Shown here: piece by piece, positions 18,131 through 26,559 of the stretch | Numbering within the stretch: position 1 is the stretch's first letter | Layout of the letters: the number at the start of each line of letters is the position of its first letter | Origin: Mayamaea pseudoterrestris | Taxonomy: Eukaryota > Bacillariophyta > Bacillariophyceae > Sellaphorales > Sellaphoraceae | Assembly: GCA_027923505.1 (NCBI GenBank) | Contig: BROI01000025.1 | Coordinates: 310,001 to 374,000 of the forward strand | Direction of reading: 5' to 3' | Length of the DNA: 64,000 bases | The notes under the pieces: generated by a model | What the model was told of the DNA's origin: nothing | The model's database searches: none | The model's input: only the letters and a program-made list of their open reading frames with translations | Position numbers and translations under genes: made by a program

Positions 18131-19906
18131 ATGCTGACTCGATTCTCCAATCAAGCGCGAGCTGTAAAGCCGCGTCTTTCATGTCCGACGCGGCAGAGTA
18201 GCGCCTTGATTGCAGCGACGAGCAACGATTTGCGAACCCTTTCGCTACACGAGGCACGCAAACGCACCGCCGTCGTGACCAGCACTCAGCAGCTACGTTT
18301 TCTGAGCGAGCCTCCCATGCCGCCGCGTAGTACCAACATGTCTGGAGCGAACGCGACGAATACTAACTCAACGACGACGACGGCCAATGACAACTACGAC
18401 TGGCTGTCGCCGCAGAATACGCTGATTGCCTTGCTACTGAGCGGAGGCGCGTACTACTACTACGGAACCTACTACAAGCAACACCGCGAGCCAGCCGTGG
18501 CGACGCAAGTCATTCCCAAGGCCACGGAAGCAATGGACAAGATTGTTACCGTGGTGCAGGAGCAAGTGGGACCCTACGGCGTGGACGTGACGCAGGATCG
18601 GCTCTACTACGACATGAATGCCGCCGTCAAGCAGTACGCCAGCTCGTCCAGCGCCAAGTATCATGCTATGTTGCAGGAGATTCTTGCGGAGCATGAGCGC
18701 GAGCAGGCCAACGTTCATGCGGAGCATGATGTAGCCATTGTCAAGGTGCAAACGGACCATGCACTGGCCATGACCAAGGCTGCCTCCGGTGACAATCCGG
18801 AGCTGGTGGAAGTTGGCATGGAGATTGCCAATGCCAAGCGGGATGCCAATTTAAAGTATTACGACGAAATTAAGGAGTACCGCCTCAAGCATGCGCAAGA
18901 GGTTCGTCAAGCCCGCGTGGATGCGGCGAAAAAAATCAAGGCGGCGAGCGACGCCACCAAGTCAAACATGGAGCTGGCGCTGCAAAAGTTTGCCAAGGCC
19001 CAAGCGGACGCGCAGAAAAAGTTTGACGCGGACATGGCGGATGCCACGAGCTTGGTGGATCAGGCGCGGCAGGATGCCTTGGACATGGCGACCAAGTTCA
19101 AGAATAATGCATTGATCAAGGCATTGGTCGCCAAGGAGCAAGCGGATGATGCAGCCATGCGGGCGGAGCAGGATGCCATTGCCAAGGCAAATAAGGTTAT
19201 GGAGGCTACGATTGCAGCCAGTGAACGATCCGTCAAGAACTACATGCATGCGCAGGAGGAGTATTTGGAAGCAATCTTGGCAACGTATGCCGACATGGCG
19301 CAGCACAAGGCCAAACTGGCCAAGGCAAACTTGTTGGGAAAGAGTGATCCGGCCTACTTGGAAGCGATTCGTTTACTGGATAACACGAGGGACGTTGCCA
19401 TATCCGCCGCCGAGGCGACGCGCGACAAGGCTCTGGAAGGCATTGAGTATGCCAAGAAGGAACTCTTAGACAAGGCACTTACAAGTGTAGACGATGCCAT
19501 GAGCTCCACGCTAGGTGGCATTGTCAACTCGCTCTACTCGCTCAAGACGGCGGCGGTGGACGAAGTCAAGCGGGATGCAAGTGCTGTCATGTCCAAGCTG
19601 AGCTCTGAAAAAAAGCAGATTGCCAAGTGGTATCGCGACAGTGTCGATGGAGCCATTAGGGAATACAAGAAAGAGATTGCGGCAATCAAGGAGACGTATA
19701 ACAAGGCATACACGGAGGCAAGTGCCAAAAAGGGAGCAGCAAAAGAGCGCGCACTGAAGGCAATCCAGGAGCAGCGGGATGCCGACGAAGCACGAGCCGA
19801 AAGAATGATGAAGCAAATTAAGGATGCTGCGACAAAGTCCAAGGAACATTCGGACAAGCAAATTGCGGATATGGAAGCCTATTTTAGGGATCTGGACTCA
19901 CAGTAA
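18131..19906 (+). CDS. Membrane-anchored long coiled-coil protein with a mitochondrial-type presequence, unrecognised
   Basis: A 591-residue protein. The N-terminus (MLTRFSNQARAVKPRLSCPTR) is rich in Arg and hydroxylated residues and lacks acidic residues until about residue 33, as in a mitochondrial presequence. One membrane segment (NTLIALLLSGGAYYYYGTYY) lies near residues 95-116. Everything after residue 130 is an Ala/Lys/Asp/Glu-rich helix with coiled-coil character and many KA-x-DA and AKA repeats, to the C-terminus at 591. The topology recalls mitofilin-like or other inner-membrane scaffolds, but there is no mitofilin signature. It may shape or tether membranes; this is an inference from composition only. 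Confidence 0.75.
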   Translation: MLTRFSNQARAVKPRLSCPTRQSSALIAATSNDLRTLSLHEARKRTAVVTSTQQLRFLSEPPMPPRSTNMSGANATNTNSTTTTANDNYDWLSPQNTLIALLLSGGAYYYYGTYYKQHREPAVATQVIPKATEAMDKIVTVVQEQVGPYGVDVTQDRLYYDMNAAVKQYASSSSAKYHAMLQEILAEHEREQANVHAEHDVAIVKVQTDHALAMTKAASGDNPELVEVGMEIANAKRDANLKYYDEIKEYRLKHAQEVRQARVDAAKKIKAASDATKSNMELALQKFAKAQADAQKKFDADMADATSLVDQARQDALDMATKFKNNALIKALVAKEQADDAAMRAEQDAIAKANKVMEATIAASERSVKNYMHAQEEYLEAILATYADMAQHKAKLAKANLLGKSDPAYLEAIRLLDNTRDVAISAAEATRDKALEGIEYAKKELLDKALTSVDDAMSSTLGGIVNSLYSLKTAAVDEVKRDASAVMSKLSSEKKQIAKWYRDSVDGAIREYKKEIAAIKETYNKAYTEASAKKGAAKERALKAIQEQRDADEARAERMMKQIKDAATKSKEHSDKQIADMEAYFRDLDSQ

Positions 19907-20178
19907 TTTGCTACGTAAATTTGAACAGCGTGATATGCGGGTCTACATTTCTTTAAAGAATACATCCATAAATTTAGCTATGCATTAGTACCTACGTATT
20001 GAAAAAGTGCGTTTCTGTGCGAGGACTAACTGTCATTGCAATGAGCCGCTCGTACATTTTGATGAACGCCGGATAGTCATATGATACGAGAACGGTAGCT
20101 TTTGAAACCAGTGCGACGCAAAAAACGACGACTTTCATCTTGCATAATGGCGACAGAAGATGCGAGTCCATCACAGCA

Positions 20179-21042
20179 ATGCTTCAATTCGTGCAACCTC
20201 AGCTAGCTGGTCAATTGAAGAGGCAATGTCGATGTTTTGCTTCCTCCTCCGATGCGCAAAGAAAAGTGGCGCTTGTCATGGGCGTCGCGAACAAGCGATC
20301 AATTGCTTGGGCGACCGTTCAATCTTTCCTTCGCGATAACGATGATGTCGATTGCATCGTAACGTATCAGTCGGAGCGATATCAATCAATAGTACAAAAA
20401 TTAATAGAGGGAAATGGAAGAATACTGGGTGCGATTCCGATAGATCTCCAGACGGATCTGCCGCGCTTGTTTACTCAAGACTTGCCGGAATTGATGAACG
20501 ACAATCACAAAATCCATGCCATTGTGCATTCTATAGCCTACGGGAACTTGCAGAGATCCTTCTTACAAGCATCTTGGAACGATTATGCTCAAGCCCAGCA
20601 TATCAGTGCTTATTCACTCTTGGAGACTGCTCGTTGCGCGCTGCAGAATTCTCATTTACTTTCACAAGACGGTCCATCGCTCACTGCCCTCTCTTATCTT
20701 GGCGCAGTCCGCGCCGTTCCCAATTACAACATTATGGGACCCGCCAAGGCATCGTTAGAAGCTATTGTGAGGGCTCTTGCCGCCGAGCAAGACGTTTTGC
20801 GCGTCAATGCCGTTTCGGCTGGCCCGATTCAAACAGTTTCGGCAAGGTCCATTCCTGGGTTTCAACTGCTCTACCAACAAACGAATAAGCGAAACGTTAC
20901 GGCTGATCAAGTTGGCGATACCATCCGCTTTCTGTCGACGCATGGGACTGGCATTAATGGACAAGTCATTTACGTTGATGGCGGCTATAGTAGCAGAGTT
21001 GATTTGCAAGAGACTGTGGGTGGCGCGGACGAAAAGGAGTGA
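20179..21042 (+). CDS. FabI-type enoyl-[acyl-carrier-protein] reductase, likely mitochondrial
   Basis: From the first ATG in frame (20179) the protein has 287 residues. It has the FabI pattern: GVANKRSIAWA (cofactor binding, from residue 35), TYQSERY, HSIAY, LSYLGAVRAVPNYNIMG with catalytic Tyr183 and Lys190 in the Y-x6-K spacing, KASLEAIVRALAAE, and RVNAVSAGPI followed by GQVIYVDGGYS. The enzyme reduces trans-2-enoyl-ACP with NAD(P)H, the last step of type II fatty-acid synthesis. The leader MLQFVQPQLAGQLKRQCRCFASSS has Arg residues, no acids and an R-C-F/A cleavage-like site, typical of mitochondria. There is no signal peptide or ASAF motif, so the main plastid pathway is unlikely to use it. 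Confidence 0.88.
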   Translation: MLQFVQPQLAGQLKRQCRCFASSSDAQRKVALVMGVANKRSIAWATVQSFLRDNDDVDCIVTYQSERYQSIVQKLIEGNGRILGAIPIDLQTDLPRLFTQDLPELMNDNHKIHAIVHSIAYGNLQRSFLQASWNDYAQAQHISAYSLLETARCALQNSHLLSQDGPSLTALSYLGAVRAVPNYNIMGPAKASLEAIVRALAAEQDVLRVNAVSAGPIQTVSARSIPGFQLLYQQTNKRNVTADQVGDTIRFLSTHGTGINGQVIYVDGGYSSRVDLQETVGGADEKE

Positions 21043-21171
21043 TTGGCGACAGCTTCGAGGGCATTTGCGCTAAGGGTATAAAAGCAGTAGTGTATATTTT
21101 ACAAACATTCATTTTTTAAGATAATGTACATGAATTATATGGTTTTAACACTAGAACATTGGTGTTGCAAT

Positions 21172-22674
21172 CTACGCATGGTCGAGGAGCGGTCGTTCAT
21201 CGTCCATTATCTCTTCATAATCTTCATCAAGAACTTCGTCGTCGTAATGGTATGCCTTTGACCGAATGAAACAATGCGAGACTGACTTGCACCAAACAAG
21301 AGCCAAGACAAACGTTAGCAGCGAGTGCAGGTACTGCACTCGGAGGTCGAGTATGAGATCGGTCAGGACCCATGAAACATTCACACCCACTAGTGCCCCC
21401 ACGGCAAAACCGCACTCAAGCTGCAGCATGGCATCATGTAAAAGCGACGTAACCAGCTCATTCTGAACATGGCCATTGCGGCTCTTGTATGTGATATTGA
21501 CAAGGCTGCGAGCAAACACGAGAACTGCAATGCCCATGCCACTCGTCACAGCCGACCAAAGCAAGCTAAACATCAACGCTGACTTGTGGTTCTGCGAAAG
21601 GTCGACTGCCCAAAGCAAAAGGTATGTGACGCTTTCCTGCGACTTGAACTCGCCAAGCAAAAAATTGGCTCCCAATGAGCTAAACTGAATGTAAAAGCCA
21701 ATCAACACTCCCAAGAATATGCTTTCGTACTTGAATAGCTTCAAGTCCAACAAGATTGGATGACTGTTACAGACATCATCCTCGTCATTGTAGAACACTT
21801 GCTCGTCGGTTTCATTGTACAAGAGCAAGGGCTGATTGGGACTGTAGCCGTCAGCCTCTTCGTCGGCATGAGCCTCGCCGCTAACACTTTGCGGCCTACT
21901 CGTCGTCAAGTCATCAACAGCATTCGACGAAAAGCAACAGCGCGAAACTAGCTTGCACCATAGCAGTGCCGCCGCCATGGTCAAGAGCGACTGCAAGCTG
22001 TGTGCCCGCAGTCCCATCCAAACGTCCGTGCAGGTCCAACTCATGCACACGCCCACCAAGGTGCCAACGGCAAAATAAGTTTCCAAGTTTCGCATGAGCG
22101 TCGACACCGATGGAGCAGTGCTATTCTGATTGCCAGCAGCCGCCAAAGTGACAAGCGATCGCAGTATCAAAAGCACCATGACGCCCATGAGTGCCGTCAG
22201 TAGGGACCACAACAAGCTAAAGCCAAGAACATGTGCCGTTCGATGTTGCGGATCAATGCCGCGCAAGTCCATGTCATAGCCAGAAGCAATATTCGTTCCG
22301 TCATTGTACAGCTCCGAAAGCAAGTAATTGGCGCCGAGCGATGACAATTGAATGAATGAGCCAACAACAAGTCCAGCGAGAGCGCAGAGTGCTTGATACG
22401 TCTTGAGCGAAAATAATGCTTGCTCAATGGCGTGGCGCGTGCCAGCGTGCGCGTCAATGCAAATGCTTCCCAAAGAGCTGCTAGCTTCGTCGAAATTTGC
22501 ATTTTTGGATGGCATAAAGTAAGGGACAGCCGTACAAATGACGAGTGGAGGAGCTTGTTGCTGGATGGTTAATTCGTCAATGAAGCACATTGAGTCGTCG
22601 TCGGCTGTGATGGAGGCAGACATCAATGCATGGGTGTCACCTTCTGGTTCCATTCTCTTGCTTGTTTGGTTCAT
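21172..22674 (-). CDS. Multi-pass membrane protein with an internal tandem duplication, unrecognised
   Basis: From the first in-frame ATG (22674) the protein has 500 residues; the frame stays open upstream without an ATG. After a disordered 90-residue N-terminus come two homologous halves, at about residues 89-243 and 312-468. Each half starts with a helix carrying the shared motif GSFIQLSSLGANYLL or GFYIQFSSLGANFLL, then FSLLWSLLTALMG or FSLLWSAVTSGMG, then FAVGTLVGVCMSWTCTD or FAVGALVGVNVSWVLTD, then LHSLLTFVLALVWCK-type helices. Each half has about four membrane segments, giving an eight-helix pseudo-symmetric protein, as in many transporters. The acidic loop between the halves is about 70 residues. 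I do not recognise the family. Confidence 0.8.
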   Translation of the reverse strand: MNQTSKRMEPEGDTHALMSASITADDDSMCFIDELTIQQQAPPLVICTAVPYFMPSKNANFDEASSSLGSICIDAHAGTRHAIEQALFSLKTYQALCALAGLVVGSFIQLSSLGANYLLSELYNDGTNIASGYDMDLRGIDPQHRTAHVLGFSLLWSLLTALMGVMVLLILRSLVTLAAAGNQNSTAPSVSTLMRNLETYFAVGTLVGVCMSWTCTDVWMGLRAHSLQSLLTMAAALLWCKLVSRCCFSSNAVDDLTTSRPQSVSGEAHADEEADGYSPNQPLLLYNETDEQVFYNDEDDVCNSHPILLDLKLFKYESIFLGVLIGFYIQFSSLGANFLLGEFKSQESVTYLLLWAVDLSQNHKSALMFSLLWSAVTSGMGIAVLVFARSLVNITYKSRNGHVQNELVTSLLHDAMLQLECGFAVGALVGVNVSWVLTDLILDLRVQYLHSLLTFVLALVWCKSVSHCFIRSKAYHYDDEVLDEDYEEIMDDERPLLDHA

Positions 22675-23479
22675 AAATTTGCTATTTCGTTGAGTCCGAA
22701 CTGTTGCTTCCGGTTCGATATAGCTTGTTGTAACTTGTTTGCTTGAAAATGAGGTGCCTGGAAACTCCTTTGCTTTGTTGACTACTAGAGCAGCTGCAAA
22801 TTGACTTTGGTATTTGTAACGTCCACGCTCAAAGCTGCAAGAGTGTCCGACCGAAACGGTCGACTCAACACTTATTTCGTTGTCGGTTGAGGTGCACCAA
22901 AGGTGCACGTTGTGTAGTGGGAAAGGTAGTGGCACCTGCCGGTATCAATGCAAGACAAGGCTTGCGACATCTCGGATGAATCAACTCTTCACGCATGCGC
23001 ATTAGCTCCCTTGACAGTTCGTGTTATTTAGTCGCGAAACAAGGCATCCTTTAATCCAGTTCGCTAACAACTACCAGTTTGTTTCCATGCAAATTAAAGC
23101 ACAAAGACAGTGAGCGATGCAGGAAAATTATGATGGAAGCTCGCCCGGCTCGTTGTCAGTGACGGAAGGACAATACATAGAGTGCACAACCACGACACGA
23201 GGATTTCATTCCCGCTGCTGTCATAACTATTATTAAAAGTGTACAAACATGCTGGCTGACTCACTTCAACGGCCATGTGGGATCTTCGAATTCTTCCGTC
23301 TCACAAATTCGTTCGGTTCCGGCGTTCGACGAGGAGGAAGGACAGATTCAACGCGAGACGTTCACTCTCTCTTGCTTGATCCTGCGATAGCAACACTGCT
23401 TCGCTTTCTCATGACTTGTCGTTAGAATCCACAATCATTTAATTGCGGCCCGGAATCTCCCACCAAACTTCGCTTCACC
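22675..23479. other. Divergent intergenic region of about 800 bp
   Basis: This region separates the duplicated membrane protein from the next gene. The first 260 bp are an open extension of the left gene without an ATG, so an upstream exon is possible. The rest shows nothing recognisable. Confidence 0.35.
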
Positions 23480-24373
23480 ATGGACGACATGTTTGAGATG
23501 AACCAGGACAACATTTTTGTCGGCAGCAGCTCTTCTCGAAAGGTTTTGTTTCCAAGCGCTGCCGCCGGGCATAACTCACCAAGGTCAACTATCAAGCCAC
23601 TCAACTTTGATACAGACTATGACGACGACTGTCCGCTCGCACCCGTCCTGATCAATGACGACCCGCCACCAATGAGTCTTCCGCCGCAGTTTGCCTTGCA
23701 GATTCTGTTCCAGACGCTCGCAGAAATCAAGGAGGAAGATATGCCTTTTGAGTCTCGCGACGATTGTCTTGGAGGCACGAAATCGAGACGTTCAACGATT
23801 CTTACGAAAGCTTCTGTCATTGCCCCACTTGGTGCTGCCCTCGATAGTCTTCAAGGCAATGAGCGACGATTTCTTTTGCCGCTGGTGCACCAAAAACTCT
23901 ACAATTTGAAATGTCTGGCTACAGGAGGATCAAGTGCATTGCAGGGCCAAGATTTGGCGCGACTGCTGGCTCTACAAGAGGCCGCAGGTCCGCGATGGAA
24001 AGTGGCGATTGTACGCGTCAAGCGCGTCGTGTCGACAGAAAGTGACGATGAAGACGAATTTAGCAGAAGCAGCCATGGTGGCATGCAGCAGGATGAAGAG
24101 AATGATGACGGATATGCCGCCAGTCGACTCTTTGTTGACAAGCTCGTTCACTGGACCGGCAAACGTCCGGTCGACGTGTGCTGGTTTAACCTTGGCCTGC
24201 ATTCCGTTGAGGATGGAGGCATTGTATTGGAAACGGAGCAGCAAGTCGAGTGTGGAGACATGTGGACGGAGCGTGCATCGACTGCGAACGGTGACATGGT
24301 ATATGAAACGTACATGCTGGCGTTCTACGACAAACAAATCAAGAAGAACAAGTTCACTTGGCTCAAGTACTAG
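23480..24373 (+). CDS. Hypothetical soluble protein
   Basis: A 297-residue single-exon protein starting in a strong context (caccATGG). I do not recognise it. The first 75 residues are low complexity with an acidic stretch (DTDYDDDCPLAP) and a proline run. Residues about 80-180 are helical (PPQFALQILFQTLAEIKEED). Residues about 188-225 are an acidic linker, and the C-terminal 70 residues look like a beta-rich domain (KRPVDVCWFNLGLHSVED, MVYETYMLAFYDKQIK). No targeting signal or membrane segment is seen. Confidence 0.65.
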   Translation: MDDMFEMNQDNIFVGSSSSRKVLFPSAAAGHNSPRSTIKPLNFDTDYDDDCPLAPVLINDDPPPMSLPPQFALQILFQTLAEIKEEDMPFESRDDCLGGTKSRRSTILTKASVIAPLGAALDSLQGNERRFLLPLVHQKLYNLKCLATGGSSALQGQDLARLLALQEAAGPRWKVAIVRVKRVVSTESDDEDEFSRSSHGGMQQDEENDDGYAASRLFVDKLVHWTGKRPVDVCWFNLGLHSVEDGGIVLETEQQVECGDMWTERASTANGDMVYETYMLAFYDKQIKKNKFTWLKY

Positions 24374-24640
24374 TGATGAGTGATCAATGATACGCTGTTA
24401 CATGTAAAGCGTGTACTAACTTTCACATCAACGTAAATTACATTTGCATTATGCAAGTCTCAAGAGCTTGCCCTTTCTGTGGACTTGATCGCTCGTTGCG
24501 ACGATATGAATTGGTACCGACTCTTTCATGTATGGGCCATTACGCTGTCAGATCGGATGGGATACATGTGAGTACAAAACACTATTACATATCTAGGTTT
24601 TTTTACAAATTAGGAGTCATCTCAACTTCGTCAGCATTAA

Positions 24641-25832
24641 TCACGCCGCCATGAAAGTTGTCAAGCGAATTAGAGTAATGAGCACAGGCTCTATGACAAG
24701 CTCATCGTCTTGGTAGCGGTAACAAATGGGTCCGAGCGCGTCCACCAGCCAACACCGCGATAGCTTGGACAAGACACGCAAGTCATCCGACATGCTCAAG
24801 GCGTAACATGTCCCGCACACCATGGCCATCAAGTCTCTGTTGCGCGAGTGCTGCAGCAAGAGTCGCACGAGGCATGAGACCGTCTTGGTTTTCATGACAA
24901 GGTGACGCTTTGCCTCACCACTACCTTTGGCCAAGTGCCACAATATACCGCACACCGCCATGAGATTTGTTGACTCGGTCACCGTTGAGCGACATGAAAC
25001 CAAGACTTTGAGCACTGGCTTGATGCAGTCGAGCATGCTTGCCGATTCATAGTTGGCAACGACACACATGTTGACCAAAAACCTCATCAACTGACATGAC
25101 AAGCTTGTAATGTCAACATGCTCATCGTGAATGTGCATGACTGTCTTCATGACCGCGAAAATGCCTTGGTCAACGAGCGCTCGACAGAATCCAAAGTGCT
25201 GCTGCTTGCACAAGCTGAAAAGCAAGCTCAGAATGGACGTAACAATTTTGGGTCGCGCCATATGCATGCAAATGGCCGTGACAATATGTACATGAACCTC
25301 CTGCGTGTCAGTGAACAAGCGAGGATTGACCAGCTTGGCCAATACGGAGAGTGCATGAGTTTGAATGAGCGCGTGTTGTGCAAAGTTTTGCATGGCAAAA
25401 ACGAGAATATCCACCAAGTGGGATCGCATGAGACTGGCCTTTAGATCATCCAGCTGCTGGTGGGACATGCGTAGATGCCAAAAGTCATGGCCAGGACTAG
25501 TGTTTCGCAAAGATTCCGTCTGGATGCGAACAACATGCAGCAGTAGATTGCAGCCAAGCGCCTGAATGGCTAGTGAATGCGAAAAAGCGCAACATCTGAT
25601 CAAGCACATCTTCAAAGCCCTCCTCATTGATGAATGAACGAAACTTTTCCCGGTCTTTGATTGCTCGAAAGTTATTGCGCAGCTCCTTGATAACACCATG
25701 TTCGAGTGACTTGTCGTCGTCTTGGTCGGCTTCCATAAAATGCATCGAAACGTCAAGGAGATGAGCCGACTCGCTTTGTGAAGAGTTGCTTGACGCTACT
25801 GTTGCTGTTGATAGTGAATGCGAGGAAGACAT
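24641..25832 (-). CDS. Helical-repeat (ARM/HEAT-like) hypothetical protein with a one-base frame break
   Basis: The ATG at 25832 begins an acidic Ser-rich N-terminus leading to LEHGVIKELRNNFRAIKDRE and GFEDVLDQMLRF. The matching continuation SHSLAIQALGCNLLLHVVR lies one frame over. The break falls in a run of five T (coding strand) at 25582-25586; four T would keep one frame of 396 codons. Downstream the protein consists of consecutive amphipathic helices (HALIQTHALSVLAKLVNP, LMAVCGILWHLAKGSGEAKRH, DLMAMVCGTCYALSM), like ARM or HEAT repeats, with no specific family signature. The homopolymer context makes a sequence error as likely as a real lesion. Confidence 0.65.
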
Positions 25833-26559
25833 GCTGCTTGTTCAATGTTTTGCATACCTTTTTGGAACGTTTGCAGTGGATGTGAACATTGTGAATCGAA
25901 ACGACCGACGCGAATTGGTGCGCGAGGAACACTTGCTCGTCCAGCTTCGCGTTCTTGACCCTAGCATTTGTGAATCACAGTCGTTCGTTTTCATTCCCAT
26001 TGAAGAAAAGCGACATGTCCCGCTAGTTGAAAGTGGAGGCCCCTATTGCTTGTCCATACCACTGCCAAACAGTAGACACAGTAAAATTGACAACTTTACA
26101 TATAGATGATGATTTTGTATGTCAAGATTAACTCGCGCTGCCATTTAACTCGCATGTCGCTCCATCACGCTTCGTCATATTCAGTCCCACTAAGACGCGT
26201 GCTCACTGACGTGGCACCATGTGCCATGCGCGCCGGCCAGTCTTGTCAAACCCTGCGTGCACCATGGCGCGGCGGTCTCGGAGTCACGCGTCATTGCGCC
26301 TCATTTTTGGTGCGGTTCAATTGCATTTGCGACGTGGTTGGCGGCAGAGTCTTGGTCGATGGAGAGAGACGAGCAGCAGCAAGAGGAAAAAAGAGTATTA
26401 GAGAACTTGTGCAAGTAGACGCAACAAAGACGAAGCTCGCGTTGGGTCGCATTCAGCACTGCTGTAGCTACAAAGACAAACGGATTTAGCTCGACTAAAC
26501 AGTGAAGGAGATATATCCGATTCCATTCGCATATATTATTTAAACGCCTTTTTTGCAAA
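25833..26559. other. Divergent intergenic region of about 730 bp
   Basis: No convincing gene is present. A plus-strand frame of 92 codons begins at 25831, but it has no domain and is probably chance. The last 200 bp upstream of the FG-GAP gene are A/T-rich with TATATTATTTAA near 26531-26542, a possible core promoter. Confidence 0.35.

Noticed and set aside
25831-26109. 92-codon plus-strand frame between divergent genes
   Set aside because: It overlaps the start codon of the helical-repeat gene and lacks any domain or targeting feature.
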